Part shown: positions 32,292 to 40,892 of the stretch, piece after piece
Layout of the letters: the number at the start of each line of letters is the position of its first letter
Position numbering within the stretch: the stretch's first letter is position 1
From: Halorubrum yunnanense
Lineage (GTDB): Archaea; Halobacteriota; Halobacteria; Halobacteriales; Haloferacaceae
Assembly (NCBI RefSeq): GCF_026586675.1
Contig: NZ_JAODIX010000035.1
Coordinates: 1-44,590 of the forward strand
Length of the DNA: 44,590 nt
Reading direction: 5' to 3'
Made by a program: the position numbers and the translations under genes
Notes under the pieces: generated by a model
Seen by the model: the letters and a program-made list of their open reading frames with translations, nothing else
Database searches by the model: none
What the model was told of the DNA's origin: nothing

Positions 32292-33413
32292 ATGCCGAAC
32301 TTCTCCGACAGGGTCGAGCGGATCTCCATCAGCGGGATCCGCGAGGTGTTCGAGGCGGCCGGCGACGACGCGATCAACCTCGGGCTCGGACAGCCCGACT
32401 TCCCGACGCCGGAACACGCGCGCCGGGCGGCCGTCGACGCGATCGAGGACGGGAAGGCCGACGCGTACACCGAGAACAAGGGGACCCGGTCGCTCCGGGA
32501 GGCGATCGCGGAGAAACACCGGACGGACCAGGGGGTCGACCTCGACCCCGACAACGTGATCGCCACCGCGGGCGGGAGCGAGGCGCTCCACGTCGCGATG
32601 GAGGCGCATGTGAGCGAGGGCGACGAGGTCGTGATCCCGGACCCGGGGTTCGTCTCCTACGACGCGCTGACGAAGCTCGCGGGCGGCGAGCCCGTCCCCG
32701 CCCCGCTGCGCGACGACCTCACGATCGACCCGGCCGCGATCGAGGAGGCGATCACCGACGACACCGCGGCATTCGTGGTGAACTCCCCGGGGAATCCCAC
32801 CGGGGCGGTCTCCTCCGAGGCCGACGTTCGGGAGTTCGCGCGGATCGCGGACGAGTACGACGTCCTCTGCATCTCGGACGAGGTGTACGAGTACACCGTC
32901 TTCGACGGCGAGCACCGCTCGCCGATGGAGTTCGCGGAGACCGACAGCGTCGTCGTCGTCAACTCCGCCTCGAAGCTGTTCTCGATGACGGGCTGGCGGC
33001 TCGGCTGGGTGTACGGCTCGGACGAGCGCGTGGAGCGCATGCTGCGCGTCCACCAGTACGCGCAGGCCTGCGCGTCGGCCCCGGCCCAGTACGCGGCCGA
33101 GGGCGCGCTCCGGGGCGACCGCGGGGTCGTCGACGAGATGACCGCCTCCTTCGAGCGGCGACGGAACCTCGTCCTCGACGGCCTCGACGAGATCGGCCTC
33201 GACTGTCCCACCCCGCAGGGCGCCTTCTACGCGATGCCGCGGGTGCCGGAGGGGTTCGTCGACGAGTGCCTCGACCGCGGAGTGATCGTCGTCCCGGGCG
33301 AGGCGTTCGGCGAGGGCGGTCGCGGTCACGCGCGGATCTCGTACGCGACCGACGAGAGCGAGCTCCGTGAGGCGCTGGACGTCATGGGCGAGGCGTACGA
33401 GGCCGTCGAGTGA
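32292..33413 (+). CDS. Pyridoxal-phosphate aminotransferase, class I/II
   Basis: A 373-residue fold-type I aminotransferase of the aspartate aminotransferase Ib group. Landmarks: INLGLGQPDFPTPEH (about 30-44), YTENKGTRSLREAIA, ATAGGSEALHVA, VNSPGNPTGAV, CISDEVYEY with the cofactor Asp/Tyr, and NSASKLFSMTGWRLGW with the Schiff-base Lys228; a late Arg in HARISYA binds the substrate carboxylate. Likely substrates are aspartate, aromatic or branched amino acids and cannot be told apart. The ATG at 32292 fixes MPNFSDRVERISISG. The gene stands alone, 93 bp before the S-adenosylmethionine synthetase gene. Confidence 0.9.
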   Translation: MPNFSDRVERISISGIREVFEAAGDDAINLGLGQPDFPTPEHARRAAVDAIEDGKADAYTENKGTRSLREAIAEKHRTDQGVDLDPDNVIATAGGSEALHVAMEAHVSEGDEVVIPDPGFVSYDALTKLAGGEPVPAPLRDDLTIDPAAIEEAITDDTAAFVVNSPGNPTGAVSSEADVREFARIADEYDVLCISDEVYEYTVFDGEHRSPMEFAETDSVVVVNSASKLFSMTGWRLGWVYGSDERVERMLRVHQYAQACASAPAQYAAEGALRGDRGVVDEMTASFERRRNLVLDGLDEIGLDCPTPQGAFYAMPRVPEGFVDECLDRGVIVVPGEAFGEGGRGHARISYATDESELREALDVMGEAYEAVE

Positions 33414-33427
33414 GATCGACCTCGCCG

Positions 33428-33480
33428 AAAGTATAACCTCAAAGCATTACCGGGACGCAGGAGGTTTCCGCAAGTTATAC
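33428..33480 (+). promoter_or_regulatory. Promoter region of the SAM synthetase gene with nested inverted repeats
   Basis: AGTTATAC (33473-33480) is a TATA-like box 26-33 nt before the ATG at 33507. Its GTTATAC mirrors GTATAAC at 33431-33437, and AACCTC (33435-33440) mirrors GAGGTT (33461-33466), giving nested inverted repeats centred near 33453. This could be an operator, or the terminator of the aminotransferase transcript. Confidence 0.5.
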
Positions 33481-33506
33481 TGCGGCCGGCGGAGTACCGA
33501 AAGGTA

Positions 33507-34709
33507 ATGGACCGGAACATTCAGGTCAGCCGCCTCGACCGGCGGGCCGTCGAGGACCAGGAGGTCGAGATCGTCGAGCGGAAGGGTATCGGACACCCTG
33601 ACTCGATCTGCGACGGTATCGCGGAGTCGGTGTCGCGGGCGCTCTCGCAGCTCTACCTGGACCGCGTCGGGAAGGTGCTGCACTACAACACGGACGAGAC
33701 GCAGCTCGTCGCCGGGCGCGCCGCGCCGGCCTACGGCGGCGGCGAGGTCGTCGAGCCCATCTACGTCCTCATCGTCGGGCGCGCCACGAAGGAGTACGAG
33801 GGCGAGCAGCTTCCGGTCAACTCGACCGCGCTGGCGGCCGCCCGCGACTACCTCGCCGAGGCGATCCCAGAGCTGGAGTACGGCACCGACGTCGTCGTCG
33901 ACGCCAAGCTCGGCGAGGGCTCCGGCGACCTCCAGGACGTCTTCGGCGAGGAGACCCAGCAGGTGCCGATGGCGAACGACACCTCCTTCGGCGTCGGCCA
34001 CGCGCCCCTCACGGAGACGGAGACGATCGTCCGCGAGGCGGAGCGCGCGCTCAACGGCCGGTACCACGACGACCACCCCGAGATCGGTCCGGACGTGAAG
34101 ATCATGGGGAAACGCGAGGGCGACCGGATCGATATCACGGTCGCGGCCGCGATGGTCGACGCCTACGTCGACGGGCTCGAGGAGTACGACGACGCGGTCA
34201 AGCACGTCCGCGAGTTCGTCACCGAACTGGCCGAGGACCACACCAACCGCGAGGTGCACGTCGACGTCAACACCGCCGACGACTACGACGACGGCTCGGT
34301 GTATCTCACCGTCACGGGCACCTCGGCCGAGCACGGCGACGACGGGTCGGTCGGGCGAGGCAACCGCGCGAACGGGCTCATCACCCCGAACCGACCGATG
34401 TCGATGGAGGCGACCTCCGGGAAGAACCCGGTCAACCACATCGGGAAGATCTACAACCTCCTGTCGACCCGGATCGCGGAGTCGGTCACCGACGAGATCG
34501 ACGGGATCCGCGACCTGCAGGTCCGCCTGCTCTCGCAGATCGGCCGCCCGATCGACGAGCCGCACGTCGCCGACGCGCAGCTCGTCACGGAGGAGGGCGT
34601 CGCGATCGGGGACATCGAGGCGGCGGTCCTCGAGATCGTCGACCGCGAGCTGTCCGACGTCACCGACGTGACCCGCAGCGTCATCGATGGGGACGTTTCG
34701 ACGTTCTGA
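33507..34709 (+). CDS. mat: Archaeal S-adenosylmethionine synthetase
   Basis: A 400-residue methionine adenosyltransferase of the archaeal type, distinct from bacterial MetK. It makes S-adenosylmethionine from methionine and ATP, feeding the methyltransferases and radical-SAM enzymes elsewhere in the window. Clear motifs: [17 protein letters not shown] (about 24-40), [23 protein letters not shown], and [19 protein letters not shown] with [16 protein letters not shown]. Length equals the family norm (about 400). The ATG is preceded by a TATA-like box and AAAGG. Confidence 0.93.
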   Translation: MDRNIQVSRLDRRAVEDQEVEIVERKGIGHPDSICDGIAESVSRALSQLYLDRVGKVLHYNTDETQLVAGRAAPAYGGGEVVEPIYVLIVGRATKEYEGEQLPVNSTALAAARDYLAEAIPELEYGTDVVVDAKLGEGSGDLQDVFGEETQQVPMANDTSFGVGHAPLTETETIVREAERALNGRYHDDHPEIGPDVKIMGKREGDRIDITVAAAMVDAYVDGLEEYDDAVKHVREFVTELAEDHTNREVHVDVNTADDYDDGSVYLTVTGTSAEHGDDGSVGRGNRANGLITPNRPMSMEATSGKNPVNHIGKIYNLLSTRIAESVTDEIDGIRDLQVRLLSQIGRPIDEPHVADAQLVTEEGVAIGDIEAAVLEIVDRELSDVTDVTRSVIDGDVSTF

Positions 34710-34779
34710 GCCGGCGCGGGACGGGGTCGGCGGCTAACCGACCGCAACCGATTTGGGGAGCCGACGAGACCGATAGGGT

Positions 34780-35232
34780 GTGACGCGGGTGTGTCTCCTC
34801 GGCGATCCGGACGTCAACCTCACCTACGAGCTGCTGTCGCGCGAGACCGCCCGGGACGCCCTGGCGACGTACGACATCGAGGAGCCGTTCGCGAACGGCC
34901 TCGCCGTCGACACCGTCAGCCTCGGCGCCGCGGTGTCCCTTTTAAACGACCTCAACTGGTATCTCGTGCGCTTCGTCAGCGAGGCGCTCGTCCGCGAGCC
35001 GTCGGTCTCGACCCACGAGTGGCTCTCACGGGACCTCGCCCGCGAGGTGCGCGACGGCGCGGTCCCGCCGGAGGAGACCGACCAGCGCCTGAAGGTGTTC
35101 GGCCTCGTCGACGGCCGGCCGGTCGAGCCGTTGTACGTCCGGCGCACGCAGGGCGAGACGCCCGAGTACGACCTCCGTGACGTCGACGAGACCGTGATCG
35201 TCCGGGTGAGCGAGACCGAGTTCTCGGGGTGA
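34780..35232 (+). CDS. DUF5804 family protein
   Basis: A 150-residue soluble protein matching the halophile-specific DUF5804 family: RVCLLGDPDVNLTYELLSRETARDALATYD at the start, TVSLGAAVSLLNDLNWYLVRF and a C-terminal YDLRDVDETVIVRVSETEF. Its function is unknown. A GTG start at 34780 is chosen because the conserved sequence begins there. It lies 70 bp after the S-adenosylmethionine synthetase gene and may share its transcript. Confidence 0.83.
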   Translation: MTRVCLLGDPDVNLTYELLSRETARDALATYDIEEPFANGLAVDTVSLGAAVSLLNDLNWYLVRFVSEALVREPSVSTHEWLSRDLAREVRDGAVPPEETDQRLKVFGLVDGRPVEPLYVRRTQGETPEYDLRDVDETVIVRVSETEFSG

Positions 35233-35472
35233 CCGGCCGTCGGCCATCGGCGTCGCCGGTCGCGGTGGTCGCGGGCCCGATCGGCCGCATTCGTATATAA
35301 ATAGGCGCCGGCCGTCGGGCCCCGAGACGCGGGACATGGCGCCACGTGCGCTCACCTGCCGGGCGTTCGCAGAACGCTCACCGGCCGAGCGTCCGCGGGA
35401 CGCCCACGAACGGCGTCCCCGTGTTCCACAAGCCAATGTTTATCCCCACATGAAGTGAGTTCCACACGACTG

Positions 35473-37525
35473 ATGCTGCAGAGTCTCGGTGTCGTCGGAC
35501 AGATATACGTCGGCGTCTTCGCGCTCAGCGGTATCGTCTGTTTCGCCGCTATCGGTCGGGCGCGGAAGTTCCAGGACCCCGACGCCCGCCGGGGGTTGGT
35601 GGGGTTGCTCGCCACCGCCGGGGGGTGGGCGCTCCTCAGAGCCGCCGGGTTCCTGCTCCCCGACTCCCTGGGCGTGCCGACGTACATCGTCGGACTCACC
35701 ATCGGCTTCGCCACCGTCTGGGCGTGGCTCTACTTCTGTTCGGCCTACTCCGGACGGAACTACCACCGAGACCCGTCGTTACGACGGGCGAGCGCGGCCG
35801 TCTTTCTCGTCGTGGTCTTGATCAAAGCTACGAATCCGGTCCACGGGGCCTACTTCACGCCGAGGCAGGTGTCGACGCCGTTCGCACACCTCGCGGTGGA
35901 ACACAACGTGCTCCACTGGACCGCGACGGGGCTATCGTACGTGCTGGCGGCGGTGGGGCTGTTCATGATCTTCCAGCTCTTCTTCGAATCGGGGTACGAG
36001 ACCCGACCCCTCAGCGCGCTGTCGGCCCTGATCGGGCTCCCGGTCGTGTTCGACGTCGGCGCTCAGTTCACGCCGTTGGTCATCGACATCATCTACGCCC
36101 CCATCGGGGTGGCAGTGTTTGCAGTCGGCGTGCTGTTCGTCTTCGAACGCCGCTTCCTCGCGGTGCAGCGGGCGTCGTTCGGTGACGATCTCTCCATCTA
36201 CCTCGATGAACGAGGGCGCATCCGCGACCACTCGGCGACCGTCAGGGAGGTGCTGCCGGAACTCGAGGGGGCGACGGGCGACCCGCTCTCCGAGGCCGTT
36301 CCGTCGGTCGCCGAGGCGCTCGAGAGCGACGACCAGATACTCGAACGCGAGCGCCGCCGGCGAACCGCGGTACTACTTCGTCTCGACGAGCACCGCCATG
36401 CTCGGCGACGCCGGGGCCCAAGTCGTACGGCTCTCGGACGTGACCCAGACGGAGCGGCAGCGGCGCCAGCTCGCCGAACGCGAGATCGAACTCAACGAGC
36501 AGAACGAGCTCTACCGGGGCGTCATCGACGCCAGTTTCGGCTTCGTCTTCCGGATCGACGAGCAGGGTCGGTTCACCTTCGCCTCCCCGTCCGTGGCGGA
36601 GTTCCTCGGGTACTCACCGGCGGAACTCGAGGGGGAACCGGTGTCGGTCCTCCTCCCGAACGAGGCGACGGTCGAACGGGCGTGGGACGAAATCGAGCCG
36701 ATATTCGACGGCGAACGCAACCTGGTGCAGGACTTCCCGCTGGAGACGAAAGCCGGGCCGACCGTGTTCACGGACGTGCGCGGCGTTCCCATCTATCGAG
36801 GGAGCGTCCCCGCTGACGAGCGGACAACGGACGACATCGTGGGCATCCAGCTGATGGTGCGTGACGCGACGAAACGCCGGGAGCGCGAGGGGCTCATCAG
36901 CGTCATCAACCGCGTGCTGCGTCACAACATGCGGAACAAGATGGGCATCATCACCGGGTACGCGGGGATACTCGAGGGGCGACTCAGCGGTGAAGACGCC
37001 GAGAAGGCGACGAAGATCAAGGACACGGCCGACCAGTTGCTCGACCTGACCGAGTCGGCCCAGCGTCTCGACGAGTACCGGGAGCTGTCGCCCGAGCTCG
37101 AACCGATCGACATCGCCCCGATGCTCGAGGACACCGTCTCGGAGCTGCGGATGCAGTTCCCTGAGGCGTCGGTGACCGTCGACGCCCCGGACACCGTCGT
37201 CGCGGACACCCACGAGCGTCTTAAGACGGCACTGTGGGAGGTCGTCGAAAACGCCGCGAAACACGGCGGTGACCCACCGGACGTCGAGGTCGACGTAACG
37301 GTCACCGAGGCGGGGGTAGTGATCGCCGTCAGAGACAACGGACCGGGGATCCCCGAGATAGAGCAGGACGTCCTGCAGTCCACCGTGGAGACGCCGCTGG
37401 TTCACGGCGAGGGGCTCGGCCTGTGGCTGATCCACTGGATCGTCACCAGCCTCAACGGCGAACTCGAGACGACGGCGGGAGACGAGGGCACGACGGTCAC
37501 GATTCGCCTCCCGAAGACGTCGTAA
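35473..37525 (+). pseudogene. Membrane PAS histidine kinase split by a one-base frameshift
   Basis: Two overlapping frames join into one kinase of about 683 residues. The first frame has about seven membrane helices in residues 1-225 (LQSLGVVGQIYVGVF onwards; a histidine-kinase 7TM sensor) and then a linker ending LESDDQILERER. The second frame picks up at AGEPRYYFVSTSTAML and holds a PAS domain (ELYRGVIDASFGFVFRIDE), the dimerisation box RVLRHNMRNKMG with the phospho-accepting His near 484, the N box ENAAKHGG (about 592), DNGPGIP and GEGLGLW. Dropping one C from the run GAGCGCCGCCGGCG near 36350-36360 restores one frame, so an extra base there is the likely cause: mutation, sequencing error or, less likely, programmed shift. 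Cysteine-free sensor; the ligand is unknown and no response regulator is adjacent. A GTTTATCC box lies about 30 nt before the ATG. Confidence 0.82.
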
Positions 37526-37811
37526 GGCGCGACCGTCGGCTGTCACGGGCAGGCGTGTCCGAAGACGGTACGGACGATTAGCCGCGGACGCAGTGTCGAC
37601 GTCGACCGTCTGTACCCGACGACCTCGCGGGGAGCGCTCACGAACCCTCGGTTCTCGCTTATAAGTGGTCGATGAGGGGTCGCGGAAAACAACTCCAAAC
37701 CCCGGCCTCGTCGCCGGACTTCCTCCGGCTGCCCCGCCGCTGCGCGACCCGGTACGAACCCCTTCCGGCGCGGAGGCGATCCTACAAGTCAGTTCGGAGA
37801 GCAGGGGGTGT
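37526..37811. other. Intergenic region with a degenerate repeat unit
   Basis: No gene is seen in these 286 bases. At about 37653-37705, CTCGCTTATAAGTGGTCGA, then GCGGAAAACAAC and CCAAACCCCGGC, follow the order of the 57-bp unit at 38628-38684 (CTCGCTTATAAATAGTCGA, GCGGAACGAC, CCAAAGCCCCAGCC). It is probably a decayed copy, 1 kb upstream of the intact array. No stem follows. A good TATA box for the ThuA-like gene is not evident. Confidence 0.45.
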
Positions 37812-38555
37812 ATGGCGCGCGTCACGGTCTGGAACGAGTACCGACACGAGCGCGAGAGCGACGCCGTCGCCGACCGCTACCCCGACGGGATCCACGCGGT
37901 CCTCGCGGACGCCTTCGAGGAGGCGGGTCACGAGGTCCGCACCGCCACGCTCGACGAGGGCCCGGAGCACGGGCTCACGGAGGCGGTGTTAGACGACACC
38001 GACGTGCTCACGTGGTGGGGGCACGCCGCGCACGACGAGGTGCGCGACGTGGTCGTCGACCGCGTCCACGAGCGCGTGCTCGACGGGATGGGCCTCCTCG
38101 TGCTCCACTCCGCGCACTACTCGAAGATCTTCAAGCGGCTGATGGGCACCAGCTGCTCGCTGAAGTGGCGCGAGGCCGGCGAGACGGAGCGGCTCTGGAC
38201 CGTCGAGCCGAGCCACCCCATCGCGGCCGGAGTCGGCGAGTACCTCGAACTCGACGAGACCGAGACGTACGGCGAGCGCTTCGACGTCCCGGCGCCCGAC
38301 ACCCTCGTCTTCACCTCCTGGTTCGCGGGCGGCGAGACGTTCCGCTCCGGCTGCTGTTACCGGCGCGGGAACGGCAAGGTGTTTTATTTTCGGCCGGGCC
38401 ACGAGACGTACCCGATCTACCACGACGACGACGTCAGGCGGGTACTTCGGAACGCGGTCGACTGGGCGGAACCGGGCGACGAGCCGGCCCCCGAGTTCGG
38501 CAACGCCGAGCCGATCGAAGACATCGACGCGAGCGACGACCGGACGGTGCGCTGA
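37812..38555 (+). CDS. ThuA-like protein (trehalose utilisation family)
   Basis: A 247-residue protein of the ThuA family, a class I glutamine-amidotransferase-like fold. Seen are [13 protein letters not shown] at the start, the [25 protein letters not shown] strand-helix pair, [32 protein letters not shown] with a conserved His, and [26 protein letters not shown]. ThuA proteins act in sugar (trehalose, sucrose) metabolism in rhizobia, but the exact reaction is uncertain, and no sugar genes adjoin. The ATG at 37812 starts [10 protein letters not shown]; a longer frame is not similar. Confidence 0.83.
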   Translation: MARVTVWNEYRHERESDAVADRYPDGIHAVLADAFEEAGHEVRTATLDEGPEHGLTEAVLDDTDVLTWWGHAAHDEVRDVVVDRVHERVLDGMGLLVLHSAHYSKIFKRLMGTSCSLKWREAGETERLWTVEPSHPIAAGVGEYLELDETETYGERFDVPAPDTLVFTSWFAGGETFRSGCCYRRGNGKVFYFRPGHETYPIYHDDDVRRVLRNAVDWAEPGDEPAPEFGNAEPIEDIDASDDRTVR

Positions 38556-38605
38556 TCGGAGCTGGCGGTTTCGGGGGTAGTTGACCACGGGTCGTCGGTG
38601 AAACC

Positions 38606-38788
38606 CGCCAAAGCCCCAGCCGCTCGCTTATAAATAGTTGACTGCGGAACGACTGCGAACACCGCCAAAGCCCCAGCCGCTCGCTTATAAATAGTCGACT
38701 GCGGAACGACTGCGAACACCGCCAAAGCCCCAGCCGCTCGCTTATAAATAGTCGACTGCGGAACGACTGCGAACACCGCCAAAGCCCC
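38606..38788 (+). repeat. 57-bp tandem repeat array carrying TATA boxes
   Basis: A unit of 57 bp repeats with almost no change: the TTATAAATAG words are at 38628, 38685 and 38742, and full units run 38641-38697 and 38698-38754, with partial units on each side. Each unit includes GCCAAAGCCCCAGCCG followed by CTCGCTTATAAATAG. The last partial unit runs straight into repeat copy C, where the same GCCCCAGCC is the start of the long stem. The repeats are adjacent with no unique spacers, so this is not a CRISPR array. The unit is a multiple of three and makes a repetitive minus-strand frame, which I do not consider coding. Confidence 0.88.
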
Positions 38789-39025
38789 AGCCGGGAGGCG
38801 GGCGCACGCTCGCTGCGCGCTTCAGTCGCTCACTCCGTTCACTCCTTCCAGTGCTTACATCGCCTGCGCCCGCCTCCCGGCTGCCCCTTTGAGTCCCACC
38901 ACACACCGCACAGCACCGCACCTCACACCTCCCCAACCTCGCCGCTTCACGCCCTTCGGGCGTTCGCGGCGTCCCTCGCGCGTGCGACTCGCGCCCTCCG
39001 GGCGCTCGTCGGCACGCGCCACCGC
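38755..39025 (+). repeat. GC-rich structured repeat, copy C (complete)
   Basis: Copy C follows the 57-bp array. The arms at 38789-38806 (AGCCGGGAGGCGGGCGCA) and 38865-38882 pair perfectly over 18 bp. After the second arm come GCCCCTTTGAGTCCC, as in copies A and B, then hairpins ACGCCC-TTC-GGGCGT (about 38949-38963) and GCGCCC-TCC-GGGCGC (about 38991-39005), and the terminal 27 bp at 38999-39025. The reading frame crossing it on the minus strand changes between copies and is not credible as protein. Confidence 0.82.
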
Positions 39026-39298
39026 CCACCTATCTAAGTAATTTCTCCGTCACTCGCTCCTTTAATTATTGTATCGCTGTCGATGTGAGGATTCTACCAG
39101 TGCCGAAGAAACCGACGAGCCGTCGGCTCGCGACTGTAGAGTGACCGCCGCTACGGCGCGGACGTTGAAAGGCGACCGCCTCGCGCGAACGCGAGACGAC
39201 CGGTGTGTCACACGCCGGCGGCCGGTCGAGTAGGCGTCCGCCGCGGCCGTATTTAAACCCTCGTTCACGTGACGGCCGCGAGCGCCGCCGCGGACGAC
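39026..39298. other. Intergenic region, no gene seen
   Basis: Between copy C and the end of the TIM-barrel-like gene there is an A/T-rich stretch at about 39026-39075 (TCTAAGTAATTTC, TTTAATTATTG) and then a C/G-rich part. A TATTTAAAC word at 39250-39258 could be a promoter or, on the other strand, the terminator side of the gene ending at 39299. I see no credible protein. Confidence 0.4.
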
Positions 39299-40159
39299 TC
39301 AGTCCGGCCGGTGGACCTCGCCGTCGCGCCTGTCGGCGTCCTTCCGGCGGAGCGCGGCGGCCGCGTTGTTGGCGTCGTAACCGAAGAAGACGTCCTTCGC
39401 GTACGTCTCGGCGACCTCGGTCGCGTGGACCAGGTCGTCGACGGCGACGTCGACCGCGTACAGCTCAAGCGAGAACGGCGTCTCCGGCGGCGCGCCGTGG
39501 ACGTCGTAGTCGCCGCCGAGCCGCGTGCGGAACCCGCGGGCGATCGTCTCCAGCCAGTAGGTCGTCGCGTACTCGGTGTCGTACAGCGGGACGACAAACT
39601 CGTCGACGTGGTCGGCGAGCCGGTCGAGGTCGATCCCGGCGCGCGCCCTGAGGTGGTCGGGATACGGGTCGGGGTACAGCGTGAGCAGCAGGCGGCCGGA
39701 GACGAGTTCGGCGGCGTCGGCGACGAACTCGGTGATGACGTCGACGCGCCAGTCGTTCCACCGCTCGCGGTCGCTCTCGGCGAACAGCCGCTCGCAGCGG
39801 TCGCACCGACAGAACCCCTCGCGCGGGAACCCCACGTCGTCGAGCCGGACGTCGTCGCTCTCGGCGGCGCAGTCCGCGATTATCTCCATGAGCCCCTCGC
39901 GGTACTCCGGGTGGGTCGGGCAGATGTACGCCCAGTCGAAGTAGTCCCGGTCGCGGGTGGCCGGCTCGCCGCGTTCGTCGACCGGCACGAGATCCGGGTT
40001 CTCGGCCGCCGCGGCGTTGTCGCCGAAACACGACACCATGTTCACCGCGTTCGGCAGGGGGGCGGCGGCCCGCCCCGTGACGTCTTTCACCTCGAAGCAG
40101 CCGAGGTCGAACGGCTCCATCTCGACCTCGTCGGCGTTGCGCGTGACGACCCCGTACAT
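39299..40159 (-). CDS. TIM-barrel-like haloarchaeal protein, glycoside-hydrolase-like
   Basis: A 286-residue soluble protein. Strand-helix periodicity and motifs (FDWAYICPTHPEYREGL, VRLDDVGFPREGFCRCDRC, RLLLTLYPDPYPDH, DEFVVPLYDTEYATTYW) look like the barrel of glycosidase-like proteins; the Asp pair in RLDDVGF sits where acids of such enzymes often lie. The CRCDRC cluster suggests a bound metal. The reaction is not known. A GTAAAAAC box is present about 20 nt before the ATG on the minus strand. It is followed by no gene on the same strand. Confidence 0.66.
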   Translation of the reverse strand: MYGVVTRNADEVEMEPFDLGCFEVKDVTGRAAAPLPNAVNMVSCFGDNAAAAENPDLVPVDERGEPATRDRDYFDWAYICPTHPEYREGLMEIIADCAAESDDVRLDDVGFPREGFCRCDRCERLFAESDRERWNDWRVDVITEFVADAAELVSGRLLLTLYPDPYPDHLRARAGIDLDRLADHVDEFVVPLYDTEYATTYWLETIARGFRTRLGGDYDVHGAPPETPFSLELYAVDVAVDDLVHATEVAETYAKDVFFGYDANNAAAALRRKDADRRDGEVHRPD

Positions 40160-40245
40160 ACCCGTCGCTACGCGAGTGACGGGTAAAAACGGCGGGCATC
40201 CGCCCGCGGGGAGGGTCGGCGGTCGATGCGGTCGGTCGTCCGTCC

Positions 40246-40341
40246 CTACTCGACCGTCACCGGCTCCTTGTCGCCGGCGAACAGGAAGTACGCGAGCGCG
40301 ACGAGCGACACGACCAGGACGAGCTTGACTTTCTTGCTCAT
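40246..40341 (-). CDS. 31-residue single-helix membrane protein
   Basis: A short frame with an ATG at 40341 and TAG at 40246: four basic-leaning residues (MSKKVK), a hydrophobic helix of about 17 residues (LVLVVSLVALAYFLFAG) and a polar end DKEPVTVE. The Lys-rich start and acidic tail suggest an inside-N membrane protein. Codon third positions are nearly all C or G, as in real genes here. It lies between the TIM-barrel-like gene and pyrI on the same strand. I recall similar tiny halophile proteins, but cannot name one. Confidence 0.6.
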   Translation of the reverse strand: MSKKVKLVLVVSLVALAYFLFAGDKEPVTVE

Positions 40342-40433
40342 ATCCAACGCATCGAACGGCGGGCGCTAAAACCTACCGGAGCGTCCGACGCGACACGAAG
40401 CGACGGGGGGCAACCCCGAGGACGGAGCGGGTG

Positions 40434-40892
40434 TTACACGTCGATGTGCTCGGCGATGTCGGCGCGGAGGATCGTCGAGCAGTAGTCGCAGCGGACCCCG
40501 TCGGCGACGACGTCGAACCGCGTCTCGATCGGCTCGTCGGCGTTCGTGATGCAGTTGCGGTTCGGACACGAGAGGACGCCGGTGACGGTGTCGGGGCGAG
40601 TCACCCGGTTCTTCTCGACGACTTCGAAGTCCCGCACGATGTTGATCGTCGCCTCGGGGGCGATGAGCGAGAGCACGTCGACCTCGGACGGCGAGAGCTC
40701 CCGCTCCTCGACTTTCACGATGTCCTTGCGGCCGAGCCGGTCCGAGGGGACGTTCATCCCGACCGAGACGCCGAACCCCTCCGAGCCGTCGATGCCCAGG
40801 ATGGCGAGCACGTTGAGCGCCTGTCCCCCCTCCACGTGGTCGATCACGGTGCCGTCACGGATCTTCGAGACGCGGAGTTCGTGGTCGCTCAT
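40434..40892 (-). CDS. pyrI: Aspartate carbamoyltransferase regulatory chain
   Basis: A 152-residue PyrI, the regulatory chain that binds nucleotides and assembles with PyrB. The N-terminal allosteric domain ([28 protein letters not shown]) precedes the zinc domain, whose four ligands are Cys109, Cys114 (CPNRNC), Cys135 and Cys138 (CDYC). It overlaps the pyrB stop by 4 nt (ATGA at 40889-40892), so the chains are made together, as is usual in archaea. Confidence 0.95.
   Translation of the reverse strand: MSDHELRVSKIRDGTVIDHVEGGQALNVLAILGIDGSEGFGVSVGMNVPSDRLGRKDIVKVEERELSPSEVDVLSLIAPEATINIVRDFEVVEKNRVTRPDTVTGVLSCPNRNCITNADEPIETRFDVVADGVRCDYCSTILRADIAEHIDV

Noticed and set aside
36365-36816. 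C-terminal Arg-rich part of the first kinase frame
   Set aside because: After the frameshift the sequence loses all kinase similarity, whereas the other frame continues with PAS and ATPase motifs.
38606-38788. CRISPR array
   Set aside because: The repeats of 57 bp are directly adjacent with no unique spacers, and no cas gene is in the window.
39062-39268. 68-codon minus-strand frame after copy C
   Set aside because: Codon use is unlike real genes, no start context or TATA box fits, and no domain is visible.
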